The notes beneath the pieces are model-generated. The model saw only the letters and a program-made list of their open reading frames with translations. It was not told the origin of the DNA and searched no databases. Below are positions 35,248-44,646 of a stretch of 64,000 bases of DNA, in pieces (positions within the stretch are counted from its first letter, which is position 1; each line of letters starts with the position of its first letter). Source of the stretch: Paraburkholderia phytofirmans PsJN (lineage in GTDB: Bacteria; Pseudomonadota; Gammaproteobacteria; Burkholderiales; Burkholderiaceae). Where the stretch lies: NCBI RefSeq assembly GCF_000020125.1, contig NC_010676.1:1674001-1738000 (forward strand), in the 5' to 3' direction. The translations under genes and the position numbers were made by a program.

Positions 35248-37508
35248 GTTTCGCGGACGACAAAATCGACGCAGGGCGCCGCCGTTTCATGATGTCCGGC
35301 GCACTCGTGGTGAGCTTCAGCCTCATCCCCGGCATCAAGGCCATGGCTCAGGAAGTGATCGCCGACGAGGGCGCGGCGGTCCACATCGGCAAAGCGACGC
35401 AGGCGCTCGCCGGCAGCCTGAAAACCAACCCCTACCTCGACGCTTGGATCAAGATCAACGCGACGGGCAAAGTGACGGTCTATACCGGCAAGGTCGAACT
35501 GGGCACCGGCGTGCGCACCGCACTGCTGCAAATTGCGTCCGAAGAACTGGACATGGCGCCCTCGCTGATCACGTTTCTGACGGCCGATACCGGCGCTTCG
35601 CCAGACGAAGGACTGACGGCCGGCAGCCATACGATCGCCGACAGCGGCAGCGCATTGCTCAACGCCGCCGCGCAGGTGCGCGGACTGCTGGTCGATGCAG
35701 CCGCCAAACATTTCGGCGTGAGCGGCAGCGCAATGACCGTACACAATGCCGTCATCAGGACGCCTGACGGCCGCGCCATGACCTATGGAGAAGCCGTCGG
35801 ACTCGTCGATCTGCATCGCATGGCAACGCCGGATTCGCCGTTGAAAGACCCGGCAAAATTCGACATGATCGGCACTTCGCTGCCGAGAGTGGATATTCCT
35901 GCCAAGGTCACCGGTGGCCCGAGCTATGTGCAGGACATGATCATGCCGGGCATGGTGCACGCCCGTGTCGTAATGCCGCCCGTCTATGACGCGAAGCTGC
36001 TTGAAACCAATACGCCCGAAATTCTGAAAATGCCGGGCGTGCTCAAAGTGGTCCGCAACGGCAGCCTGCTCGCGGTGGTCGCCAAGGGTGAATGGCAAGC
36101 GGTGCAGGCACAGCGGGCGCTTGCCGCCGGCAGCCGATGGAGCGCCGGCCGCGCGTTGCCCGACCCCGCCACGGTGCACCGCGATCTGAAACAGATTTCC
36201 ACCGAACACATCGAGATCGCGAACACGCATAACCCGGCCGGCACGCCGGTCAAAACACTGAGCGCGCGGTACACCAAGCGCTACATGATGCACGGCTCGA
36301 TCGGCCCGTCGTGCTCGGTCGCGCTGTTCAAAGACGGCGAGATGACGGTGTGGACGCATTCACAAGGCGTCTATCCCCTGCGCGACGGGCTGGCGGAAAT
36401 GCTGTCGATGCCCAAGGACAAGATCCGTTGCATTCACGTGGAAGGGTCAGGCTGTTACGGCCACAACGGTGCGGACGACGTCGCCGCGCATGCCGCGCTG
36501 ATCGCGCGCGAAATGGACGGCGCACCGGTGCGTGTGCAGTGGATGCGCGAGCAGGAACACACGTGGGACCACTTCACGCCCGCGATGGTCACGGAGGTGC
36601 GGGCTTCGCTCGATGCGAGCGGCACGATCGTCGATTGGGACTACGCGCTATGGAGCAGCTCGCATAACGAACGTATCGTGAATGCCGGGCGGCTCATTCC
36701 CGCCCAGATGCTGGAAAAGCCTTTCGTGCCAGCGCCCTCGGTGCCCATGGTGCAACCGGAAGGCGGCGGCGATCGCAACGCGATCCCGCTCTATTCGTTT
36801 CCAAACATGCACGTGATGAACAATTTTTCGCCGGCCATGCCTTTGCACTCGTCGGCAATGCGTTCACTCGGCGCGCACATGAATGTGTTCTCCATCGAGG
36901 CCATCATGGATGAACTGGCCGCGGCCGCCGGCGCCGATCCGGTCGCCTTCCGGCTCAAGCATCTACACGATCCGCGCGCTCGCGACGTCGTCCAGCTTGC
37001 CGCCCGCAAGTTCGGCTGGCCACGGCCGCCGCGCAAGCGCAATCATGGCGTGGGATTCGCGTTCGGCAAATACAAGAACCTGATGGCCTACGTGGCGATT
37101 GCCGTCGAGGTCTCCGTCGTGCCCGAAACCGGCCAGGTGATTCTGGAACATGCCGAGGTCGCGGTCGACTCGGGCACGATCGTCAATCCGGATGGCATTC
37201 GCAACCAGATCGAAGGCGGGATCGTCCAGTCGGCAAGCTGGACGCTCTACGAAGAACTGAAGTTCGATACCTCGGCAATACGGAGCTTCGACTGGAGCAG
37301 TTATCCGATCCTGCGGTACTCAGCGGCACCGCGCAGCATCAAGGTTCATCTGATCGATCGGCCGGGCGCCCCCTTCCTGGGCGCCGCCGAAGCATCCATG
37401 GGTCCAACCGCGGGCGCGCTCGCCAACGCGTTGTTCGATGCAACGGGAAAGAGATTGCGCGACATGCCGCTCAGCGGCGACAGTTTGCGTCGGCAAATCG
37501 ACGTATAG
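35244..37508 (+). CDS. Molybdopterin-binding catalytic subunit (IorB / aldehyde oxidoreductase family)
   Basis: A 754-residue subunit of the xanthine dehydrogenase family. A twin-arginine signal 'RRRFMMSGALVVSFSLIPGI' at about 12-31 indicates Tat export. Mo-cofactor segments include GKVELGTGVRTALLQIASEE, GSGCYGHNGADDVAAHA and C-terminal 'LGAAEASMGPTAGALANALF', where the E is the catalytic glutamate position. Substrate may be an aldehyde or N-heterocycle; the family names do not decide it. It forms the periplasmic complex with the 2Fe-2S and cytochrome subunits upstream. Confidence 0.93.
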   Translation: MSFADDKIDAGRRRFMMSGALVVSFSLIPGIKAMAQEVIADEGAAVHIGKATQALAGSLKTNPYLDAWIKINATGKVTVYTGKVELGTGVRTALLQIASEELDMAPSLITFLTADTGASPDEGLTAGSHTIADSGSALLNAAAQVRGLLVDAAAKHFGVSGSAMTVHNAVIRTPDGRAMTYGEAVGLVDLHRMATPDSPLKDPAKFDMIGTSLPRVDIPAKVTGGPSYVQDMIMPGMVHARVVMPPVYDAKLLETNTPEILKMPGVLKVVRNGSLLAVVAKGEWQAVQAQRALAAGSRWSAGRALPDPATVHRDLKQISTEHIEIANTHNPAGTPVKTLSARYTKRYMMHGSIGPSCSVALFKDGEMTVWTHSQGVYPLRDGLAEMLSMPKDKIRCIHVEGSGCYGHNGADDVAAHAALIAREMDGAPVRVQWMREQEHTWDHFTPAMVTEVRASLDASGTIVDWDYALWSSSHNERIVNAGRLIPAQMLEKPFVPAPSVPMVQPEGGGDRNAIPLYSFPNMHVMNNFSPAMPLHSSAMRSLGAHMNVFSIEAIMDELAAAAGADPVAFRLKHLHDPRARDVVQLAARKFGWPRPPRKRNHGVGFAFGKYKNLMAYVAIAVEVSVVPETGQVILEHAEVAVDSGTIVNPDGIRNQIEGGIVQSASWTLYEELKFDTSAIRSFDWSSYPILRYSAAPRSIKVHLIDRPGAPFLGAAEASMGPTAGALANALFDATGKRLRDMPLSGDSLRRQIDV

Positions 37509-37692
37509 AGGCGCTGGGAGCGAATGCAAGGTGCTCTGTATAAGACGGTTGCAGGGCTCGTTCCACCGGGAAACCGGTATCGTGGACATTCGCAGAACGT
37601 ACCTGGCCAATCCGCCGCCGATTCCCAATCTCCGTTCGCACGCGGGCGCATCGGCAATGGATCGATCGAGACCCTTCGAGGTATGCGCCTGA

Positions 37693-38598
37693 TCAGCCCG
37701 AGGCTCCAAACAATTGCACCATCACGGCACGCAGCCACCGATTGCCCGCTTCGTGGTGATACCTCGCGTGCCAATGTTGCCGAACGGCAAAACCGTCCAC
37801 GGGAACCGGGCATGGATGGACCGCCAGATCATTGACCTTCGCCAGCGTCTCGCCGATGTGTCGCGGCAACGTGGCGATCAGGTCGGTGCTCCTGATAATT
37901 GCTCCGAGCCCGAGAAAACCCGGTAGCTCCAGCACGACATCGCGTTCGACGTGGGCGCGCGCCAGCCCCTGTTCCAGCAACTGCGCGCCCGTCCCCGCCG
38001 TAATCGCGACATGCCCCTCCGCGCTGTATTGCTTCAGCCTCAACCTCGCGCGCAGCCGCGGGTGATGGCGATTCGTCAGGCACACCCAATCCTGTGTGTA
38101 TAGCTGCTGCTGATAAATCCCACCGCCCAGCCAGGGCACGTGACCGATCGCGAGGTCGGCTTCACCCGATTCCAGCGCGCGCTCCGTGTTGCCGTCGATT
38201 CTGGCGGCTTCAAGACGAACGCCCGGTGCCTGCGCGCGGACATGCGCCAGCATCCGCGGAAGCAACGTGATGTGACTGGCGTCGGTCATGCAGATACGGA
38301 ACCGCCGTTTTGCGGTGGCCGGATCGAAGGCGATTTCCCACGCCACGAAGCGCCGCAGCGATTCGAGGATTTCCCGGCATGGACCAATGAGCGCATCGGC
38401 TTGCGGCGTGGGCGCCATGCCGCCCGGCGTGCGGATGAATAACGGGTCCTGCAGATGCTCCCGCAATCGACCTAACCAGATGCTGACGGTCGGCTGACTC
38501 TGTCCAAGCTGCTCGGCCACGCGGGTGACGCTGCGCACGTCGTAGAGCAGATCGAACAGCTGCAATAGCTTCAGATCGGGGAGTTCAGTCGATTCCAT
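37693..38598 (-). CDS. LysR family regulator of the adjacent CoA operon
   Basis: A 301-residue regulator. HTH: LYDVRSVTRVAEQLGQ then SQPTVSIWLGRLREHLQDPL (about 20-50). The effector domain follows from about residue 95 (RRFRICMTDASHITLLPRM). This grouping resembles PcpR/NodD-type regulators. It diverges from the five-gene operon at 38694 and the 95-base gap has a LysR box, so it almost surely controls that operon. Confidence 0.93.
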   Translation of the reverse strand: MESTELPDLKLLQLFDLLYDVRSVTRVAEQLGQSQPTVSIWLGRLREHLQDPLFIRTPGGMAPTPQADALIGPCREILESLRRFVAWEIAFDPATAKRRFRICMTDASHITLLPRMLAHVRAQAPGVRLEAARIDGNTERALESGEADLAIGHVPWLGGGIYQQQLYTQDWVCLTNRHHPRLRARLRLKQYSAEGHVAITAGTGAQLLEQGLARAHVERDVVLELPGFLGLGAIIRSTDLIATLPRHIGETLAKVNDLAVHPCPVPVDGFAVRQHWHARYHHEAGNRWLRAVMVQLFGASG

Positions 38599-38604
38599 GG
38601 CTGT

Positions 38605-38619
38605 ATTGTCTGACGCAAT
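38605..38619. promoter_or_regulatory. LysR box ATTG-N7-CAAT
   Basis: ATTGTCTGACGCAAT fits the T-N11-A dyad of LysR regulators. It lies just upstream of the LysR start at 38598 and within the divergent promoter region of the operon at 38694. Confidence 0.6.
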
Positions 38620-38693
38620 GACACCATTGTATCCATTGCATTGCCGATATGAACGCCGAATCGTATCGTGGTCTCCACATTAAGGAGACGGCA

Positions 38694-39665
38694 GTGAAGA
38701 TTGCGATTCTGGGCGCAGGCGCACTGGGCTGTGCGATTGGCGCGGCGCTCACCGAAGGCGGCAACGAGGTCTGGCTGCTGAACCGGTCGGTGGCCCACGT
38801 GGCGGCCATGCGACGCGATGGTCTGCGGGTGGACGATCCCAATGGTTCCCGCCAGGTCAGCGTCCGGGCCACCACGCGGGCCGCGGAGGCCGGCGCCGTG
38901 GATCTGGTCGTCGTGCTGGTCAAGTCGTTCCACACCGAAGCCGCGATGCGCGGCGCCATGGAGCTGATCGGACCCGAAACGCGGGTCCTTTCGTTGCAGA
39001 ACGGCCTTGGGCACGAAGATGTTCTCGCCGACATCGTGGGCCGGGAGCGGGTGCTGGCCGGCAAAACATACGTAGGCGGAGTGATGCGCAGCCCGGGGCA
39101 CATCGAGTCGGGCGTCGCCGGCAAGGCCACTTACATTGGCGAACTCGACGGTCAGGTCACGTCCCGCGCTATCGCGATTGCCGATACCTTCACTGCCGCC
39201 GGACTGGCCACCACGGTCAGCGACAACATCGTCGGCACGATGTGGGACAAGCTCCTGGTCAATGTGGCAACCGGCGCGCTGACGGGCACCACGGGTCTGA
39301 CCTACGGCCAGCTCTATGACGAACCACTTCTGAAGGCGACCGCACTCGCAGCAGTCGCCGAAGCGATGGCCGTCGCCCGGGCCGCTGGTGTGACGCTTTC
39401 CACCACGGATCCCGAACGAGCGTGGACCCTCGCCGGCGAAGGACTGTCCCCTGCCTTCAAGACCTCGATGCTGCAAAGCCTCGAAAAAGGCTCCATCACC
39501 GAAATCGACTTTATCAACGGCGCGGTCGTGCGCTGGGGAAAACGGCACAGCGTGCCGACCCCGGTCAACACGACGCTGGTGGCCTGCATCAAGGGCATCG
39601 AGCGTGCCATGACCGACCGACAACACAGCAACACGTTGCATGGGACCAAGGAGACAACCGCATGA
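38694..39665 (+). CDS. Ketopantoate reductase family dehydrogenase
   Basis: A 323-residue NAD(P)H enzyme of the PanE fold. Rossmann motif ILGAGALGCAIG (about 5-16), LVKSFHTEAA, and catalytic K/N in MWDKLLVNVATG (about 183-194) are conserved. GTG start at 38694 with AAGGAG seven bases before. In this operon, a branched 2-keto or 2-hydroxy acid reduction is more likely than pantothenate synthesis, because panB and other pan genes are absent. Its stop overlaps the VOC start by four bases. Confidence 0.88.
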   Translation: MKIAILGAGALGCAIGAALTEGGNEVWLLNRSVAHVAAMRRDGLRVDDPNGSRQVSVRATTRAAEAGAVDLVVVLVKSFHTEAAMRGAMELIGPETRVLSLQNGLGHEDVLADIVGRERVLAGKTYVGGVMRSPGHIESGVAGKATYIGELDGQVTSRAIAIADTFTAAGLATTVSDNIVGTMWDKLLVNVATGALTGTTGLTYGQLYDEPLLKATALAAVAEAMAVARAAGVTLSTTDPERAWTLAGEGLSPAFKTSMLQSLEKGSITEIDFINGAVVRWGKRHSVPTPVNTTLVACIKGIERAMTDRQHSNTLHGTKETTA

Positions 39666-40054
39666 ACGGCAGCAAGGCGTATCTGGAACATGTCGCCATC
39701 TGGGTGAAGGACATTCACTGGCACATCCGCTTTTTCGAAGACGTGCTCGGCATGACGATGCGCGAAGTCGACGGCACGCGCGAGGAACCCCGGCAGTACT
39801 GGACGCTTGGCGGTCTGCAATTCATCCATAACCCGGATCATGACGCGCCTGAGGGCCGGCTCGGCCACCTGGGCGTGATGTGTGAAGACATGGAGGCCGC
39901 GCTGGCCGCTGCACAACGATACGGCGTCAGCGAAATGCCACAGGGGCGCAACTGGTTGCGCCTGCCGGACGGCCTCGCCGTCGAACTGATCCAGGCGAAG
40001 CCGGCCTCGTGCGTCGCGCGGGCACTTGAGATCGACCCACGCGCGGAGGTGTGA
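39662..40054 (+). CDS. VOC superfamily (glyoxalase/dioxygenase-fold) protein
   Basis: A 130-residue vicinal-oxygen-chelate protein with beta-alpha-beta-beta-beta modules: HVAIWVKDIHWHIRFFEDVL at residues 10-29 and LGHLGVMCEDMEAALAAAQR (about 61-80), ending LPDGLAVELIQ. H10, H64-type and E residues could bind a metal. Members are isomerases, epimerases or lyases. It is translationally coupled to its neighbours. Reaction unknown. Confidence 0.82.
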   Translation: MNGSKAYLEHVAIWVKDIHWHIRFFEDVLGMTMREVDGTREEPRQYWTLGGLQFIHNPDHDAPEGRLGHLGVMCEDMEAALAAAQRYGVSEMPQGRNWLRLPDGLAVELIQAKPASCVARALEIDPRAEV

Positions 40055-40055
40055 C

Positions 40056-40514
40056 ATGACGATCGTCGATAAATACTGGGACGACGCCACCGAAGGCGAC
40101 GAGTGCGTGAGCCCGTCCTACACGGTGACCAAAGAACGCATTCTGGCCTATGCCGAACTCACTGGCGATCACACGCCGGTGCATGTGGACGAAGAATACG
40201 CGAACGCGAGCCACTTCGGTTCGATCGTGGCACACGGCCTGTTTGGACTGTCTATCGCCGATGGGCTCAAGACTCAAAGCGACTACCGTTTCCTTCCGGG
40301 CATGTCGCTCGGCTGGACCTGGGACTTCAATCTGCCCATCAAGGTCAATGACGTGCTGCACGTGAAATTCCGCGTGGGCGCGATGCGGGCGAGCAAGAGT
40401 CGACCCGGCTGGGGCATCGTTGCGTTGCCGTCCGAGTTGATCAATCAGGACGGCCAGGTCGTCCAGCATGGTGAGCATCGCCTGATGGTGCCGCGCCGAC
40501 CGGGAGCGTTCTGA
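40056..40514 (+). CDS. MaoC family enoyl-CoA hydratase-like dehydratase
   Basis: A 152-residue hot-dog fold protein. The catalytic hydratase motif is in YAELTGDHTPVHVDEEYA (about 32-49, D and H) followed by FGSIVAHGLFGLSIADGL. It would hydrate or dehydrate a CoA thioester made by the CoA transferase encoded next. The start comes one base after the VOC stop and its stop overlaps the CoA transferase start (TGATG). Confidence 0.9.
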   Translation: MTIVDKYWDDATEGDECVSPSYTVTKERILAYAELTGDHTPVHVDEEYANASHFGSIVAHGLFGLSIADGLKTQSDYRFLPGMSLGWTWDFNLPIKVNDVLHVKFRVGAMRASKSRPGWGIVALPSELINQDGQVVQHGEHRLMVPRRPGAF

Positions 40515-41734
40515 TGCAAGCCCGTCCTTTAGAAGGTATTCGCGTCGTCGACTACAGCCACTTTCTGGCAGGTCCGTACGTGGGACGGTGTCTCGCGGCG
40601 CTCGGCGCCGAAGTCATCAAGGTGGAGCGCCCCGGCAACGGCGACGCGGGGCGCCAGCATGCCACCGTGCTCGATGACGAACAAAGCGGCTACTTCCTGC
40701 AACTCAACATGGGCAAGCGGGGCGTCAGCGTCAACATGAAGGACCCGCGCGGCAAGGACTTCATGCAGCGCCTGTGCGATTCGGCGGATGTGTTCGTCGA
40801 GAACTACCGGCCAGGCGCTCTGGACAAGCTCGGGCTGGGCTATACGGAGCTGTCCGCGCGAAATCCGCAACTGGTGTACTGCTCGATCTCCGCCTATGGC
40901 CATACGGGACCGGATGCGCATCGCGCCGGCTTCGGCCTGATTGCAGAAGCGAAGAGCGGCATCATGCAGATGATCGGCACTCCCGGCGAGCCGCCGCCGC
41001 TGATGCGCATTTCGCTCGGCGACATGTACACGGGCATCCACGCCGTGGCGGCCATCAACGCCGCGCTGCTCGGTCGCGTGAAGAGCGGCCGGGGGCAGCA
41101 CATCGACATGGCGCTCTACGACACGCTGGTGTCGATGCACGAGTACGCAGTGCAGTGCTACACGCTGCAAGGCGTCGTTCCGGAACAGACTGGTCACGAC
41201 ATGCCCACTTCGACGCTCTACGGTGTGTTCCGTGCCGCCGATGGCGACCTCGTAATCGCGGCGCAGGTGGACGACGCGTGGAAACGCTTTGCCGGCCTCG
41301 TCGAGGCCCATGGCGGACCGTCCGGCTTCGGAGCCGACACGCGCTTCCATGACGGCGCGGGGCGCAATGCCAACCGGTTGGAGATTCTGTCCGTGGTCCA
41401 GCCCTGGGTTGCCAGCCGGCCGGTGGCCCAGGTGCTGGCACTGCTCGATGGCATCGACGTGCCTTGCGCGAAGGTACAGCGCATCGACGAAGTGCTCGCC
41501 GATCCGCAGATCGTCGCGCGGGGCATGGTGGTCGAGCAGCAGCATCCGCGCTACGGCACGCTGCGTCTGCCGAATCTGCCGTTCCGTTTCTCCGATTGCG
41601 ATACGACGATCCGCGAGGTCGCGCCCGACCTTGGCCAGCACAACGCGGAAGTCGCGCGTTCACTGGGCTTCGGCGCTGCCGAAATCTACGCCATGCAAAC
41701 CGACGGCGTGCTGTTTTCAAACGCGAGGCCATGA
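40514..41734 (+). CDS. Family III (CaiB/BaiF) CoA transferase
   Basis: A 406-residue enzyme. Opening LEGIRVVDYSHFLAGPYVGR, then VIKVERPGNGD, and the catalytic aspartate region SLGDMYTGIHAVAAINAAL (about 165-183). It transfers CoA between carboxylic acids, thus activating the operon's acid substrate. CoA donor and acceptor are not predictable. It overlaps both neighbours by one to four bases. Confidence 0.93.
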   Translation: MQARPLEGIRVVDYSHFLAGPYVGRCLAALGAEVIKVERPGNGDAGRQHATVLDDEQSGYFLQLNMGKRGVSVNMKDPRGKDFMQRLCDSADVFVENYRPGALDKLGLGYTELSARNPQLVYCSISAYGHTGPDAHRAGFGLIAEAKSGIMQMIGTPGEPPPLMRISLGDMYTGIHAVAAINAALLGRVKSGRGQHIDMALYDTLVSMHEYAVQCYTLQGVVPEQTGHDMPTSTLYGVFRAADGDLVIAAQVDDAWKRFAGLVEAHGGPSGFGADTRFHDGAGRNANRLEILSVVQPWVASRPVAQVLALLDGIDVPCAKVQRIDEVLADPQIVARGMVVEQQHPRYGTLRLPNLPFRFSDCDTTIREVAPDLGQHNAEVARSLGFGAAEIYAMQTDGVLFSNARP

Positions 41735-42567
41735 TGACTGACCAGTACTCGGTGATCGGCAACCCGATCGGCCACACGAAATCCCCGTTGATTCACGGTC
41801 TCTTTGCACAAGAGACGCAGCAGGACATGTCCTATACCGCCATCGAAGGGCCATTAAGCCCGCACGAGGCGTTTGCCGAGACCGTCAACGCTTTCAGGGC
41901 CGCGGGCGGCAAAGGGATGAACGTCACGGCGCCCTTCAAGCTAAAGGCGTTCGCGATGGCCGATGAGCGCAGTGAGCGAGCGCAACTGGCCGGAGCAGCG
42001 AACGCGCTGAAGTTTGAAGACGGCCGGATCGCGGCGGAAAACTTCGACGGCGTGGGACTGGTGCGCGATATCGAAGTCAATCTGGACCTGCCGATGGCCG
42101 GCAAACGCGTCCTGGTCCTTGGCGCCGGCGGTGCGATGCGCGGGGCGTTGCTTCCCTTCCTCGCGGCGCGGCCCGTTGAACTGGTCATTGCAAACCGCGA
42201 CGTGGCCAAAGCCGAGGCGCTGGTGGCGCAAATCGGAGCACGCGCCTCACTTATCGCCTGCGGTTACGAAGACCTTGCGGCGATGAGCGGCTTCGACCTG
42301 GTGGTGAACGCCACGTCGGCCAGCCTCACCGGTGAGTTACCGCCGGTTCCCCCGAATGTGTTCAACCCGAAAGGAGCGGCCTACGAACTGGCCTACGGCA
42401 AGGGGCTGACTCCCTTCCTGCGCCTCGCGCGCAATGCGGGCGTGCTGGGCATCGCGGATGGTGTCGGCATGCTGGTGGAACAGGCGGCGGAAGCATTCGC
42501 ATGGTGGCGTGGCATCCGGCCCAGAACGCGGTCCCTCATCGATCAGCTTACCGTTCCCCTCGATTGA
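41731..42567 (+). CDS. Shikimate dehydrogenase family protein (AroE-like)
   Basis: A 278-residue NADP-type dehydrogenase. Substrate-domain motif GNPIGHTKSPLIHG (about 9-22), catalytic lysine in NVTAPFKLK (about 65-73), catalytic aspartate in ENFDGVG, Rossmann motif VLGAGGAMRGAL and C-terminal DGVGMLVEQAAEAF are all present. Catalytic residues are conserved, so shikimate or quinate-like activity is possible. Being the last gene of a CoA-acid operon, it may serve a non-biosynthetic hydroxyacid. Start either of two ATGs (41731, 41734). Confidence 0.9.
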   Translation: MMTDQYSVIGNPIGHTKSPLIHGLFAQETQQDMSYTAIEGPLSPHEAFAETVNAFRAAGGKGMNVTAPFKLKAFAMADERSERAQLAGAANALKFEDGRIAAENFDGVGLVRDIEVNLDLPMAGKRVLVLGAGGAMRGALLPFLAARPVELVIANRDVAKAEALVAQIGARASLIACGYEDLAAMSGFDLVVNATSASLTGELPPVPPNVFNPKGAAYELAYGKGLTPFLRLARNAGVLGIADGVGMLVEQAAEAFAWWRGIRPRTRSLIDQLTVPLD

Positions 42568-42883
42568 TCACGTGGCATCATTCGGTTTTCGCGGAAATCG
42601 TCAAAGGACAGATTTCTGGATTCGGAATGCAGAGCTATCTGCTCGCTTTGCGCGCGGCCGTCGCGGAGATCGACACGAAGTAAACGGTCGAGGCGTTCAA
42701 CCGGCCCGCAATCGGTCGGGCAAAAAACCTACATTTATTTCCGGCGATGCCGTTATCGCGGCTAGTGGCAATTTTTTCCAGCTTCGAACGGCTCACCGCA
42801 ATCGCCAGACTATCCCCGACGCCTTCGATGAAAGGCCCTGATGTCGCGACCGTTGAACCGGGCACATTCATAAGAATCTTACC
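42568..42883. other. Gap with a possible gene tail
   Basis: A frame ending at 42683 reads VKGQISGFGMQSYLLALR then AAVAEIDTK and looks protein-like but has no start or known family. It could be the 3' remnant of a lost gene. The rest shows nothing recognisable. Confidence 0.3.
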
Positions 42884-44365
42884 GTGTCTGTTTCCATTTC
42901 CAACGGAAAGCTGGCTGTATGGGCAGGACGACATTCCTTGATCGTCGGCGTTCTGGGCACTTTAATGGCGCTCGCGGTGACAGCAATCAGCCTCGCCACG
43001 CTTCAGGCCGCGAGGAACCAGGCACTCGACCATGCACACGACACGTCTGGAAACGTGACCTCAGTCCTCGTCAGCAACATCGAGCGGACCTTTGAAACGT
43101 CCGACAATGCCCTTCTGACATTGATTGCCGCCTGGCAGAATCCTGCCGTGCAAAGCATGGACTCCGCAGATCGGCATAAGATTTTCTTTAGCAGTACCTC
43201 GGCCAGGTACTTGACGGGTGCGGGCGTTACAGACAGTAGCGGCTCGTTAATCGATGGATGCTGCGCGAATTCCCATCACTGGAATTTTAGTGACCGGGAC
43301 TATTTCGTGGTTCACCGCGAGTCGCCAAACGCGGGGCTTTATCTGTCATCGCCTTACCGTGCACGGTCGAGAAGCGGAGTCGAAGCCATCGCGTTGTCCA
43401 GACGTGTCAATCAGCCCGACGGCTCATTCGGCGGTGTCGTCATGGTCGCGATCGACCTTGCCTATTTCCGTCAGCTTCTCTCAAAGCTCGATGTGGGCCC
43501 TCACGGCGTAAGTGCGATCGTCCGTACCGACGGTACGGTAATAGCAAGAAATCCCCCTCTCAGCACGGCTCAGACGATCAAATCGGCGACTTTTTTCTCG
43601 CGTATGGTGAACCACGATTCCGGTTTCTATGCCGCGCGATCGTCTATCGACGGAACCGTTCGTCTATATACCTTTCAGCGTATTCCCGGCACGCCCCTCA
43701 TCGCCGTCGTCGCACCCGCGGAAACCGATATATTGGCCGGCTCCAGACGCATGGCCTGGATGGTCGGCGTCTCCACCGCAACCATCGGCATTGCGTTTTG
43801 CGTAGTGGTATGGCTGCTTGCGTTTGCGCTCCGGGAGCATGTGAAGACACAGGTCCTGCTGACCGAGCTTACCCAGACAGACCCGTTGACCGGTGTCAGA
43901 AACCGCCGTGCCCTTGATGAGTTTCTGGAAAACGAGTGGGAGAGGCTTCGCCGCAACGAGAGCTGCCTGTCGGTGCTTTTCATCGATGCCGACCATTTCA
44001 AGCAATACAACGATAGTTACGGCCACGCACAAGGCGACCTCGCATTGAAACATCTTGCCGCGTGTATCAGACGGCATGCGTGCCGCCGTGGCGACCTTAC
44101 CGCGCGGTACGGCGGCGAAGAATTCGTCGTTGTGTTGCCCGACACCGATGAAACTGGCGCGATGCAAGTGGCCGAAGCGATACGCCATGAGGTCGAATCC
44201 GGGCCAATCCATCTTTCCGAATCGCTGGCACGGTTTACGGTGAGCATCGGCTGCGCCACTGGCCGACGTGCGTACCCTCGATCGCTTGCTGAGCTGACAA
44301 ATAAGGCCGATTCCGCGCTGTATGCGGCTAAACGCGGCGGCAGAAACGCTGTCGTGCCTGGTTGA
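42884..44365 (+). CDS. Membrane-bound diguanylate cyclase with Cache sensor
   Basis: A 493-residue signalling protein. TM1 about 17-40, periplasmic dCache-like sensor (about 45-280, including WNFSDRDYFVVHRESPNAGL and SLPYRARS-type segment), TM2 about 290-312, then a GGDEF domain (about 325-490) with active site RYGGEEF (about 405). An RxxD inhibitory site (RRGD) stands five residues before it, so product inhibition is likely retained. It makes c-di-GMP. The start is GTG at 42884, without a clear ribosome site. No partner gene adjacent. Confidence 0.9.
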   Translation: MSVSISNGKLAVWAGRHSLIVGVLGTLMALAVTAISLATLQAARNQALDHAHDTSGNVTSVLVSNIERTFETSDNALLTLIAAWQNPAVQSMDSADRHKIFFSSTSARYLTGAGVTDSSGSLIDGCCANSHHWNFSDRDYFVVHRESPNAGLYLSSPYRARSRSGVEAIALSRRVNQPDGSFGGVVMVAIDLAYFRQLLSKLDVGPHGVSAIVRTDGTVIARNPPLSTAQTIKSATFFSRMVNHDSGFYAARSSIDGTVRLYTFQRIPGTPLIAVVAPAETDILAGSRRMAWMVGVSTATIGIAFCVVVWLLAFALREHVKTQVLLTELTQTDPLTGVRNRRALDEFLENEWERLRRNESCLSVLFIDADHFKQYNDSYGHAQGDLALKHLAACIRRHACRRGDLTARYGGEEFVVVLPDTDETGAMQVAEAIRHEVESGPIHLSESLARFTVSIGCATGRRAYPRSLAELTNKADSALYAAKRGGRNAVVPG

Positions 44366-44646
44366 GCAAGCAACGAAGCGGGCTGCCACGGCGGGTAATT
44401 CGCCGCTCCAGCGAGTCGCCGCCGACGAGCGCGCCACATAAAATGCTGCGCGAGGCACGCCAAACGCAGTTTTCGTACTCTTTTGAAATTTTTTTCGAAC
44501 GTCGTAGTGTGACCTCGCTCACGTAACATAAGACTCAATCGGGCCGTGTAGCGCCCGTGAAATCTTGCTGATTCGTGGGCTCTTCGAGCCGACCGCAAGC
44601 TTCTCGACACCACCAGGCTCAAGACGGATTTATCGAGGACACATAG

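Noticed and set aside
38694..42567. Itaconate degradation operon
   Set aside because: CoA transferase and MaoC hydratase fit, but no citramalyl-CoA lyase is present and the other three enzymes do not belong to that route.
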